Shown in pieces: positions 7,031-14,392 of a stretch of DNA of 14,392 bases. The stretch is from an uncultured Frankiales bacterium (GTDB taxonomy: Bacteria; Actinomycetota; Actinomycetes; Mycobacteriales; SCTD01). The stretch lies in assembly GCA_946479905.1 (NCBI GenBank), contig CAMLIA010000113.1, positions 1 to 14,392 on the forward strand, given 5' to 3'. Position 1 is the first letter of the stretch, and every line of letters starts with the position of its first letter. The notes below the pieces were generated by a model that worked only from the letters and a program-made list of their open reading frames with translations, was not told the origin of the DNA and did not search any database. A program made the translations under genes and the position numbers.

Positions 7031-8191
7031 GAGGGTCCGCTCGACGCGCCGCCAGTCCCGCTCGCCGTTGGGGCTGCCGCCCGTGATGACGATGATCGTG
7101 TACAGCGTGCCCCCGACCGGCACGACGAGCAGGTGACCCGGCTGCGCCTGCACGGTGACGTCGGCGACCACGGCCGCGGCGCCCCTGATCGCGACCTCCT
7201 GCTCAGTGCCCGGGACGACGTCGAGCGACGAGCCGCCCTCGCTGCGCTGCAGGTGGGCGATCACCGCAGGGGCGGACAGCGTCGCTCCGGTGGCCGTCTG
7301 GGTCAGCGCGAGGCTGGCCCCGGCAGGGCCGGAGTAGGCCTGCACCGCCCAGCCGCCGCTCTTCGACGCGTGCCAGCCGCCCGGCAGCTCGAACCGCAGT
7401 GGGCCGTAGGTCGTGAACGTCGCCGCACCCGTCGTGGCCGCGACGGCCGCCACCGTGAGGACGCCGTTGAAGCAGGCGTGCGCCGACATCGAGGCCAGCA
7501 GCCCTCGCTTCTGCCAGAGCCTGCCGAGCAGCAGCCCCATCAGCGCGTAGTAGCGCAGCGACGCGGGCTGCATGTGCCAGATCGCGAAGGCCAGCGCGCT
7601 GAGCCACAGCGCGGCCGCGGAGCCCTTGGCCAGCAGCGAACCTGCGCAGATGCCGCGGAAGACGGTCTCCTCGACCAGCGGCGCCAGCACGGACGTGACC
7701 ATGACGGCGACGAAGATGCGCAGCGCTCCCCCGCCGCCGACCAGCAGCTCCACCGAGGGGTCACCGCTGAGGTGCCCCTGGAGGGCGCTGTTGATCAGGA
7801 CGGCCAGCCCACCGCCGAGCACGCCCACCGGGACGCCGAGCGCGACGGCGGCGAGCCGCGACCCGCGGTGCCAGACGAGCTCCACCCGGCGCAGCACGAC
7901 GTACCCGCCGACGACCGAGCCCAGGGCGAGGTAGAAGAACAGCGTGTAGACCAGGCCCTTGCGCAGGGCGGTGTCGAGGCGGTCGGGTGTCTGCCCGCGC
8001 ATCCCCAGGGTGAGGAACAGCGACGCCGCCAGGGCCAGCCCGGTGACGGCCAGCCCCTCGCCGACGGAGACTCCGGACTCCCCCTGCCGGGGAGCAGGGA
8101 GGTACGACGGCGGCGGCCAGGCCGGGACGGGTGGCGCTGGAGGTGGAGCGACCGGGGCCACGGCGAAGTAGCCACCGGGATCTGGTTCCAC
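7010..8191 (-). CDS. CPBP-family intramembrane metalloprotease with C-terminal extracytoplasmic domain
   Basis: The 393-residue protein has a proline-rich cytoplasmic N-terminus (1-38), then about seven or eight hydrophobic segments. These carry the three CPBP (Abi/Rce1-type) motifs: EETVFR (174-179), FAIWH (202-206) and HACFN (238-242). The glutamates and histidines that hold the metal and water in this family are therefore present. After the last helix (to about 255) comes a soluble domain of about 135 residues, beginning PLRFELPGGWHASKSGG, which should lie outside the membrane if topology follows the family. CPBP proteases process prenylated proteins or bacteriocin-like peptides in other organisms; the substrate here is unknown. 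The GTG start at 8191 lies 12 bases after the plsY stop, so the gene is probably the third in a degV-plsY-CPBP operon. Confidence 0.87.
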   Translation of the reverse strand: MEPDPGGYFAVAPVAPPPAPPVPAWPPPSYLPAPRQGESGVSVGEGLAVTGLALAASLFLTLGMRGQTPDRLDTALRKGLVYTLFFYLALGSVVGGYVVLRRVELVWHRGSRLAAVALGVPVGVLGGGLAVLINSALQGHLSGDPSVELLVGGGGALRIFVAVMVTSVLAPLVEETVFRGICAGSLLAKGSAAALWLSALAFAIWHMQPASLRYYALMGLLLGRLWQKRGLLASMSAHACFNGVLTVAAVAATTGAATFTTYGPLRFELPGGWHASKSGGWAVQAYSGPAGASLALTQTATGATLSAPAVIAHLQRSEGGSSLDVVPGTEQEVAIRGAAAVVADVTVQAQPGHLLVVPVGGTLYTIIVITGGSPNGERDWRRVERTLEVAPQG

Positions 8192-8203
8192 GCTGGTGTC
8201 TCG

Positions 8204-8776
8204 TCAGGATCCTCCGCGCGCTTGAGACACCCGGCGCAGCACGTTGCCGGTGTGCCGGCTGATGACCACGACGGCGATCACGGCGGCCCACACCCGGTCC
8301 TCGCCGACCACCACGGCGGTGACCAGGCACGCCGCGGCGGCGCACATGGACGCCAGCGCGATCCAGCGCGACGCGGCCAGCACCACCAGCCAGGTCGCCA
8401 GCACGACCAGGAGCCAGGCCGGGTGGGACCCGAGGATCGCACCGGCCGCGGTCGCCACGCCCTTGCCGCCCCTGCCGCGCAACCACGGCGAGGTGATGTG
8501 CCCGGCGACCGCGAACAACCCCGCCACCAGCCCCCACCGGTGGTCGCCGACCGCGAAGGCCGCCGCCGGGACAGCCCCCTTCGCGACGTCGAGCAGGGCG
8601 ACCAGCACGCCGGTACGACGACCGAGCGCGCGTCCGGCGTTGGCGGCACCGGGGTTGCCGGAGCCGATCGCCCGCAGGTCGACGCCGCGGGCTCGGGCCA
8701 GCAGCACGGCCGGGTTGACGGTGCCGAGCGCGTAGCCGACGGCGGCGGCAGCGAGGTCACCGATCAGCGGCGCCAC
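8204..8776 (-). CDS. plsY: glycerol-3-phosphate acyltransferase PlsY
   Basis: The 190-residue integral membrane protein transfers an acyl group from acyl-phosphate to glycerol-3-phosphate, the first step of phosphatidic acid synthesis in bacteria with the PlsX/PlsY route. The three conserved cytoplasmic loops are visible: GSGNPGAANAGR (38-49), GHITSPWLRGRGGKGVAT (92-109) and RHTGNVLRR (about 173-181). Loop 1 has GAAN where the family usually has GATN, and loop 3 is looser than consensus, so this is a somewhat divergent member. The GTG start lies inside the last codons of degV (13-base overlap), which indicates translational coupling. plsX is not in the window. An alternative is a PlsY-like paralogue with a different acceptor, but the glycine-rich loops argue for acyltransferase activity. 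Confidence 0.88.
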   Translation of the reverse strand: MAPLIGDLAAAAVGYALGTVNPAVLLARARGVDLRAIGSGNPGAANAGRALGRRTGVLVALLDVAKGAVPAAAFAVGDHRWGLVAGLFAVAGHITSPWLRGRGGKGVATAAGAILGSHPAWLLVVLATWLVVLAASRWIALASMCAAAACLVTAVVVGEDRVWAAVIAVVVISRHTGNVLRRVSQARGGS

Positions 8777-9600
8777 ACGACCACCCCGAGCAGCCCGGGT
8801 CCGGCGTGGGCGCCCACCACGGCACCGACCTCGGAGACGTAGAGCTGCGACATCCGGGGCACGGCCGCCCGCACCTCGTCCGCGAGCTGGGCCGCCCGCT
8901 CCGGTGCGGCCAGGTGGTGGATCGCGATCTCGACGTGCGCGTCGCCGACGGCCTCGAGCACGAGCTCCTTCAGCCGTGACAGCGCCTTGGAGAAGGTGCG
9001 GACCTTCTCCAGCAGCGCGATCTCGCCGTCGCGCACGACGAGCAGCGGCTTCACCGCGAGGGCCGCGCCGACGAGGGCGGACGTCGCGGTGACCCGGCCG
9101 CCTCGCCGGAGGTGCTCGAGGGTGTCGACGTAGAAGAGCGTGGTCGTGTCGGCAGTCTCCGCCGCCTTCGCCACCTCCTCGACGGACGCGCCGTCCTGCG
9201 CCGCCTCCGCGGCGGCGATGACGTCGAACCCGAGGCCCATCGCGATCGAGCCGCTGTCGACGACGCGCACGTCGATGTCAGGAGCGACCTGCCGGGCCGC
9301 CAGCCGCGCGGAGTCGGTCGTCCCCGACAGGGCCGAGGACAGGTGCACGGACACGACCTGCTCCGCGCCGGTGGCGCGGTAGGCCGCGACGAGCTGCGCG
9401 GGGGTCGGGCGGGACGTGGTGACGTGCGCGTGCCGCGCCCGCAGCGCCGTGGCCACGTCGGCCGGTGAGACCTCGAGCGCCTCCTGGCCCGACCACGTGC
9501 CGAGCACGACGTGAAGCGGCACGACCGTGATCCCGTGCTTCTCCGCCACCCCGTCGGGCAGGTACGCCGTCGAGTCCGTGACGACGGCGACCCGAGGCAT
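8764..9600 (-). CDS. DegV family fatty-acid-binding protein
   Basis: The 278-residue cytosolic protein belongs to the DegV (FakB-like) family, which holds one fatty acid in a tunnel between two domains and, in Gram-positive bacteria, presents it to a fatty acid kinase. Visible family motifs are VVTDSTAYLP at the N-terminus, TSRPTP, SVHLSSALSGT, VVDSGSIAMGLG, and LEHLRRGGRV, all in the usual order and at full length. The ATG at 9600 is chosen because homologous sequence begins there and a TACGTT -10 box ends seven bases upstream; the frame could be extended by 45 low-complexity residues, which are not part of the family. The overlap with plsY makes functional sense: a fatty-acid carrier beside an acyl-phosphate-using acyltransferase. 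FakA is not in the window, so the kinase partnership is inferred. Confidence 0.9.
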   Translation of the reverse strand: MPRVAVVTDSTAYLPDGVAEKHGITVVPLHVVLGTWSGQEALEVSPADVATALRARHAHVTTSRPTPAQLVAAYRATGAEQVVSVHLSSALSGTTDSARLAARQVAPDIDVRVVDSGSIAMGLGFDVIAAAEAAQDGASVEEVAKAAETADTTTLFYVDTLEHLRRGGRVTATSALVGAALAVKPLLVVRDGEIALLEKVRTFSKALSRLKELVLEAVGDAHVEIAIHHLAAPERAAQLADEVRAAVPRMSQLYVSEVGAVVGAHAGPGLLGVVVWRR

Positions 9601-9607
9601 GGTCCAG

Positions 9608-9613
9608 AACGTA
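9608..9613 (-). promoter_or_regulatory. -10 box for degV inside a small dyad
   Basis: TACGTT on the minus strand ends seven bases before the degV ATG, so the message is probably leaderless. The box lies within AACG-TAGT-CGTT (9608-9619), a short perfect inverted repeat that could be an operator between the divergent degV and LuxR-type genes. No clear -35 box is seen. Confidence 0.45.
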
Positions 9614-9653
9614 GTCGTTGGGGCAGTATGGGCAGGTTCCCGAGGGGGCGCCC

Positions 9654-10179
9654 GTGGACCCGGTCCAGATGCTGCTGCAGCGGAGCAGCGCGTCGCTCGC
9701 CAGCGGCGCCACGCTGCGCGCTGCCGACGAGGCACAGCAGGCGCTGCTGCTCTCGAGAGGCGACGCGGTGCTCGAGGTGGAGTGCCTCGACGCGCTCGGT
9801 GCGGCGCTCTGGGCCCGCGGCGCGTTCCACACGGCCGCCGTGGCCCTCGGCGCCGCCGACCGGCTGCGCGAGCGCACCGGCCAGGCGCAACCGGTCAACA
9901 GCGTCGCGGACCTGGTCGCGGCGCTGCCGGGCTGGGAGGAGGGCAGGCACATGCGGCTGGACGACGTCGCGGCGCTGCTGACGGCTCCGGGAGCCACGAA
10001 CGGCCGGCCCGCGACCGGGTGGGCGAGCCTGACCGCGAGCGAGCTCAAGGTGGTGGAGCTCGCCGCCGAGGGCCTGTCCAACCCGCGGATCGCCCAGCAG
10101 CTGTTCCTGTCGACGAACACGGTGAAGACCCACCTGCTGCGGGCCTACCGCAAGCTGGGGGTGCGCAGCCGGGCGGAGC

Positions 10180-10199
<20 letters not shown>
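9654..10199 (+). CDS. short LuxR-type HTH regulator resembling the C-terminus of a LAL regulator
   Basis: The 181-residue protein ends in a complete LuxR/FixJ-type DNA-binding domain (about 120-178), with [18 protein letters not shown], the recognition-helix segment STNTVKTHL and the closing [12 protein letters not shown]. The N-terminal part is helical and TPR-like. [15 protein letters not shown] followed by [10 protein letters not shown], then a [10 protein letters not shown] segment, resembles the region just before the HTH in large LAL (MalT-like) regulators. The upstream ATPase and sensor regions of such proteins are missing; degV occupies that DNA on the other strand. No response-regulator receiver domain is present. 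The GTG at 9654 is chosen over the TTG at 9618 because GAGGGG (9642-9647) lies six bases before it. Its 3' end overlaps leuS by 20 bases. Target genes are unknown. Confidence 0.8.
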
Positions 10200-12636
<2,437 letters not shown>

Positions 12637-12660
12637 CTCCTCTTCCTTCCTGGTGGCAAG

Positions 12661-12686
12661 AAAAAAGCCCCCGTGCTCACGAGGGC
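12661..12686 (-). terminator. intrinsic terminator in the leuS leader (attenuator)
   Basis: On the minus strand GCCCTCGT (12686-12679) pairs with ACGGGGGC (12674-12667) around a four-base loop, with one G-U pair, and is followed at once by six T residues (12666-12661). It is a textbook intrinsic terminator, 24 bases before the leuS ATG and pointing into leuS, so it would stop most leuS transcripts unless bypassed. This placement, behind a leader peptide rich in leucine codons, indicates attenuation. Confidence 0.8.
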
Positions 12687-12716
12687 GCCGCGCTGGACCG
12701 ATCCGGTCAGCGCGGC
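12687..12716 (-). promoter_or_regulatory. stem-loop over the leader-peptide stop codon
   Basis: GCCGCGCTGACC (12716-12705) pairs with GGTC plus AGCGCGGC (12699-12687) with one bulged C, closing a five-base loop. The left arm contains the last codons and stop codon of the leader peptide, so a ribosome reaching the stop would melt it and one stalled at the Leu codons would not. It abuts the terminator hairpin without overlapping it, which differs from the classic trp layout. Confidence 0.65.
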
Positions 12717-12742
12717 TCGGGAAGGAGCAGCTCGATCTGCAC
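12707..12742 (-). CDS. leucine-rich leader peptide of leuS
   Basis: A 12-codon frame, GTG to TGA, encodes [11 protein letters not shown] if the GTG is read as Met. Residues 5-7 are three consecutive leucines, encoded CTG, CTC and CTT. The likely -10 box TAAGAT ends six bases before the GTG, so the peptide would be read from a leaderless transcript. Upstream it has no Shine-Dalgarno sequence; GCCCCC fills that space. Downstream come a stem-loop over its stop codon and an intrinsic terminator before leuS. A run of codons for the amino acid that the downstream enzyme uses is the signature of ribosome-mediated attenuation: scarcity of charged tRNA-Leu should stall the ribosome and raise leuS expression. 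The peptide itself probably has no further role. Its existence is inferred from sequence only. Confidence 0.6.
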   Translation of the reverse strand: MQIELLLPEPR

Positions 12743-12748
12743 GGGGGC

Positions 12749-12754
12749 ATCTTA
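12749..12754 (-). promoter_or_regulatory. probable -10 box of the leuS transcript
   Basis: TAAGAT on the minus strand fits TANNNT and is followed by six bases and the GTG of the leader peptide, which places the transcription start at about 12742. A competing -10 candidate is the CATATT/TATTCG patch at about 12777-12785, which would lengthen the leader. No clear -35 box is seen for either. Confidence 0.5.
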
Positions 12755-12780
12755 CGCGCAGCCCCAGCAGCGGCAGCGAA

Positions 12781-12786
12781 TATGGT
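12781..12786 (+). promoter_or_regulatory. -10 box for the PAP2 gene, leaderless
   Basis: TATGGT fits TANNNT and ends seven bases before the GTG at 12794. It includes the ATG at 12782, which argues against that ATG being the start. The expected -35 region lies about 12758-12763 and interleaves with the promoter region of the divergent leuS. Confidence 0.45.
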
Positions 12787-12793
12787 TGTCGTC

Positions 12794-13846
12794 GTGACCG
12801 CGGAGCTGGAGCTGACGACGGCTGCCCAGGCTCACGACGTCTCGCCGTGGCGGCTGGCAGGCCTGAAGGCGCGGCAGCGGCGCCGGCGGTTGCTGCTGGT
12901 GGTCGTCGTCGCGTTCACCCTCTCGATGGCGGTGGCGGGTGTCCCGACGGGCCGCGAGTGGCTCACGTTCTGGATGCTGCTGACGCTGTTCGCCGCCTGC
13001 GGCGGTGACTTCGGCGTCTGGCGCCGCGCGGTGGTGAGGGACTGGCTGCCGCTGCTGGCGGTGCTGTTCGCCTACGACCTGCTGCGCGGCGTCGCGAACG
13101 AGATCGGTGGGCGGCTGTTCGGCCTCCCCCGGCTGCTCGCCAACCCCACGAACAAGGTGAGCGCGGTGCGCGCGCACCTGTGGCCCCCGATCGACGCCGA
13201 CCGCTCGCTGTTCGGCGGCCACGTCCCGACGGTGTGGTTGCAGCGGCACTTCTTCGACCCCGGTGTCGCCCACTGGTACGACCGGCTGGCCGTCTGCGTC
13301 TACCTGTCGCACTTCCTCGTGTCGCTCGTGCTCGCCATCGTGCTGTGGTGCGTCAACTACCCGCTGTTCCGGCGCTACCTCGCCGCCCTCGTGACCCTGA
13401 CCCTGGTGACGCTCGCGACCTACGTGATGTTCCCGGCGGCGCCGCCCTGGATGGCGGGTCTCAACGACGCGTTCGGCAAGGACGTCACCGTGCACCGGGT
13501 CGTGCAGGAGACGCTGCGCACCCTCGGCGGGTCGACGGTCGACAGTGCCGTCGAGAAGGGCGCTGCCTACTCCAACTCGGTGGCGGCCATGCCGTCGCTG
13601 CACGCCGCGATCCCGATGCTGCTGCTGGTGTTCTTCTGGCCGGAGGTCCGGACCCGCGGCAAGATCGGGCTGTCGGTGTACGCCGGCCTGATGGGCGTCG
13701 TGCTGGTCTACGGCGGCGAGCACTACGTCACCGACGTGCTGGTCGGCTGGCTCTACGCGATCGTGGTCACGTTCGTGCTGCGGCGGGTGTTCTTCCGGAC
13801 CCAGCCCGTCGAGGCGCCCGCGGAGAACCCGCTCACGACGCGCTAG
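12794..13846 (+). CDS. PAP2 superfamily membrane protein, Aur1/Ipt1-like
   Basis: The 350-residue protein has a basic cytoplasmic N-terminus ([10 protein letters not shown]) and about six or seven transmembrane helices. The catalytic signatures of the PAP2 fold are present: MPSLH (266-270), with H270 as the general acid, and GEHYVTD (309-314 and following), with H310 as the phosphorylated nucleophile and an Asp four residues on. FPAAPPWM before these is characteristic of the Aur1/Ipt1-like branch. Fungal Aur1 transfers inositol phosphate to ceramide; bacterial members may act on phosphatidylinositol, isoprenyl phosphates or other lipids, so neither transferase nor phosphatase is specified. 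The GTG at 12794 is preferred over the ATG at 12782 because a -10 box overlaps the latter. The gene diverges from leuS and ends six bases before the convergent exporter gene. Confidence 0.85.
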   Translation: MTAELELTTAAQAHDVSPWRLAGLKARQRRRRLLLVVVVAFTLSMAVAGVPTGREWLTFWMLLTLFAACGGDFGVWRRAVVRDWLPLLAVLFAYDLLRGVANEIGGRLFGLPRLLANPTNKVSAVRAHLWPPIDADRSLFGGHVPTVWLQRHFFDPGVAHWYDRLAVCVYLSHFLVSLVLAIVLWCVNYPLFRRYLAALVTLTLVTLATYVMFPAAPPWMAGLNDAFGKDVTVHRVVQETLRTLGGSTVDSAVEKGAAYSNSVAAMPSLHAAIPMLLLVFFWPEVRTRGKIGLSVYAGLMGVVLVYGGEHYVTDVLVGWLYAIVVTFVLRRVFFRTQPVEAPAENPLTTR

Positions 13847-13852
13847 CCGTCC

Positions 13853-14392
13853 TCAGACGATGGTCGTCTCGGCCATCGCGCGCTCCCCGTCGAGGTGCTG
13901 CCGCTGAGCGGCGAGGCCACCCGTCATCCGCAGTGGCACCTCCTTGACGAAGAACGTCAGGACGAACGCCGGGATCACCAGGCAGGCCACGACCAGGAAC
14001 ACCAGGTGCATCGAGTCGGCGAAGCCGTCGAGGACGACGCGCCGTGCCGCAGGGCTCAACCGTCCGAAGCTCTCGGTGTTGTTGAGCGACAGGCCCTTCA
14101 TGGTGGCGAGGTCCGCCAGCTTGAGGTGCGCACCCACGACCCGGTCGGCGATGTTGCCCTTGACCGTGCCGAAGAGGATGGCGAGCGAGACGGCGGCGCC
14201 CATGGTGCCGCCCATCGACCGGAAGAAGGTCACCGAGGAGGTCGACAGGCCCATGTCCTGCGGCGGCAGCGAGTTCTGGACCGAGATGACCAGCATCTGC
14301 ATCGTCAGCCCGAGCCCGATGCCGGTGACGACCATGTAGGCCATCGCCTGCGGGATGGGGGTGTCGACCCGCAGCGTCGAGAACAGCAGCAT
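13853..14392 (-). CDS. C-terminal part of a DHA2-type MFS drug exporter (partial)
   Basis: The gene enters from the right edge; 179 codons, including the true C-terminus, are visible. Three hydrophobic helices are seen (about 17-38, 60-77 and 128-149). They surround NSLPPQDMGLSTSSVTFFRS, which closely resembles the segment of EmrB/QacA-type 14-helix proton antiporters that precedes their last helices. A long loop of about 45 residues separates the last two helices, as in that family. Such proteins export drugs, dyes or amphipathic compounds, often next to a TetR or MarR regulator, which would lie outside this window. The first visible Met is just where the sequence begins and is probably not the start. 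Its stop lies six bases from the convergent PAP2 stop, with no obvious terminator between. Confidence 0.88.
   Translation of the reverse strand: MLLFSTLRVDTPIPQAMAYMVVTGIGLGLTMQMLVISVQNSLPPQDMGLSTSSVTFFRSMGGTMGAAVSLAILFGTVKGNIADRVVGAHLKLADLATMKGLSLNNTESFGRLSPAARRVVLDGFADSMHLVFLVVACLVIPAFVLTFFVKEVPLRMTGGLAAQRQHLDGERAMAETTIV

Noticed and set aside
6899..8842. A 647-codon plus-strand frame opposite the CPBP and plsY genes
   Set aside because: Same compositional artefact: the product is Arg/Gly/His/Gln-rich without domains and is antisense to genes with intact catalytic motifs.
9601..9735. A 45-residue N-terminal extension of the DegV protein
   Set aside because: Residues are Arg/Ala/Pro-rich low complexity, and homologous DegV sequence begins at the ATG at 9600, which has a -10 box seven bases upstream.
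12661..12742. T-box riboswitch for leuS
   Set aside because: The leader is too short, with no T-box consensus, specifier stem or antiterminator bulge; a leader peptide with Leu codons explains it better.
12637..12750. A 38-residue N-terminal extension of LeuS from an in-frame ATG at 12750
   Set aside because: The stretch reads through the leader stem-loop, terminator and ribosome binding site, has no LeuRS homology, and the ATG at 12636 has a good ribosome binding site at the right distance.

Overview
The window is chromosomal DNA from a high-GC actinobacterium. The evidence is very high G/C at third codon positions, frequent GTG starts, several genes with no Shine-Dalgarno site but a TANNNT hexamer 6-7 bases before the start codon, and a familiar actinobacterial neighbourhood: comEA, comEC and holA converging on rpsT, with degV, plsY and leuS nearby. 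I cannot place the genus. No mobile element, CRISPR array, tRNA or rRNA is visible, and no gap between genes exceeds about 160 bases.

Layout. Positions 1-144 hold a strong leftward promoter and the first 11 codons of a gene that leaves the window, then a rightward promoter for a stand-alone M24 metallopeptidase-fold protein (145-831). This overlaps, tail to tail, a VOC/PhnB-like protein (821-1234, minus). A short intergenic region with two interleaved inverted repeats separates that gene from a divergent APH-fold phosphotransferase (1326-2255). Next is rpsT (2330-2599), with its own promoter, a 5' hairpin and a shared terminator hairpin.

Positions 2630-6947 (minus) are one tightly coupled unit: comEA, comEC, holA and a small membrane protein gene. 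comEC and holA lie in one uninterrupted 1138-codon reading frame. A second minus-strand unit, 9600 to 7010, carries degV, plsY and a CPBP intramembrane protease with an extra C-terminal domain. Divergent from degV is a short LuxR-type regulator (9654-10199) that looks like the C-terminal end of a LAL-class regulator; it overlaps the 3' end of leuS.

leuS (10180-12636, minus) has a 5' leader that looks like an attenuator: an 11-codon leader peptide with three consecutive leucine codons, a stem-loop over its stop codon, and an intrinsic terminator with six U residues just before the leuS ribosome binding site. Divergent from leuS is a PAP2/Aur1-like membrane phosphotransferase gene (12794-13846), followed by the 3' part of a DHA2-type MFS exporter gene running in from the right edge.

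How it fits together: most genes are housekeeping (translation: rpsT, leuS; replication: holA; phospholipid synthesis: plsY; DNA uptake: comEA/comEC). I do not see a defence island or other novel multi-gene system. The points most worth a second look are the leuS attenuator, the unbroken comEC-holA frame, the repeated leaderless-promoter spacing, and the truncated LAL-like regulator.
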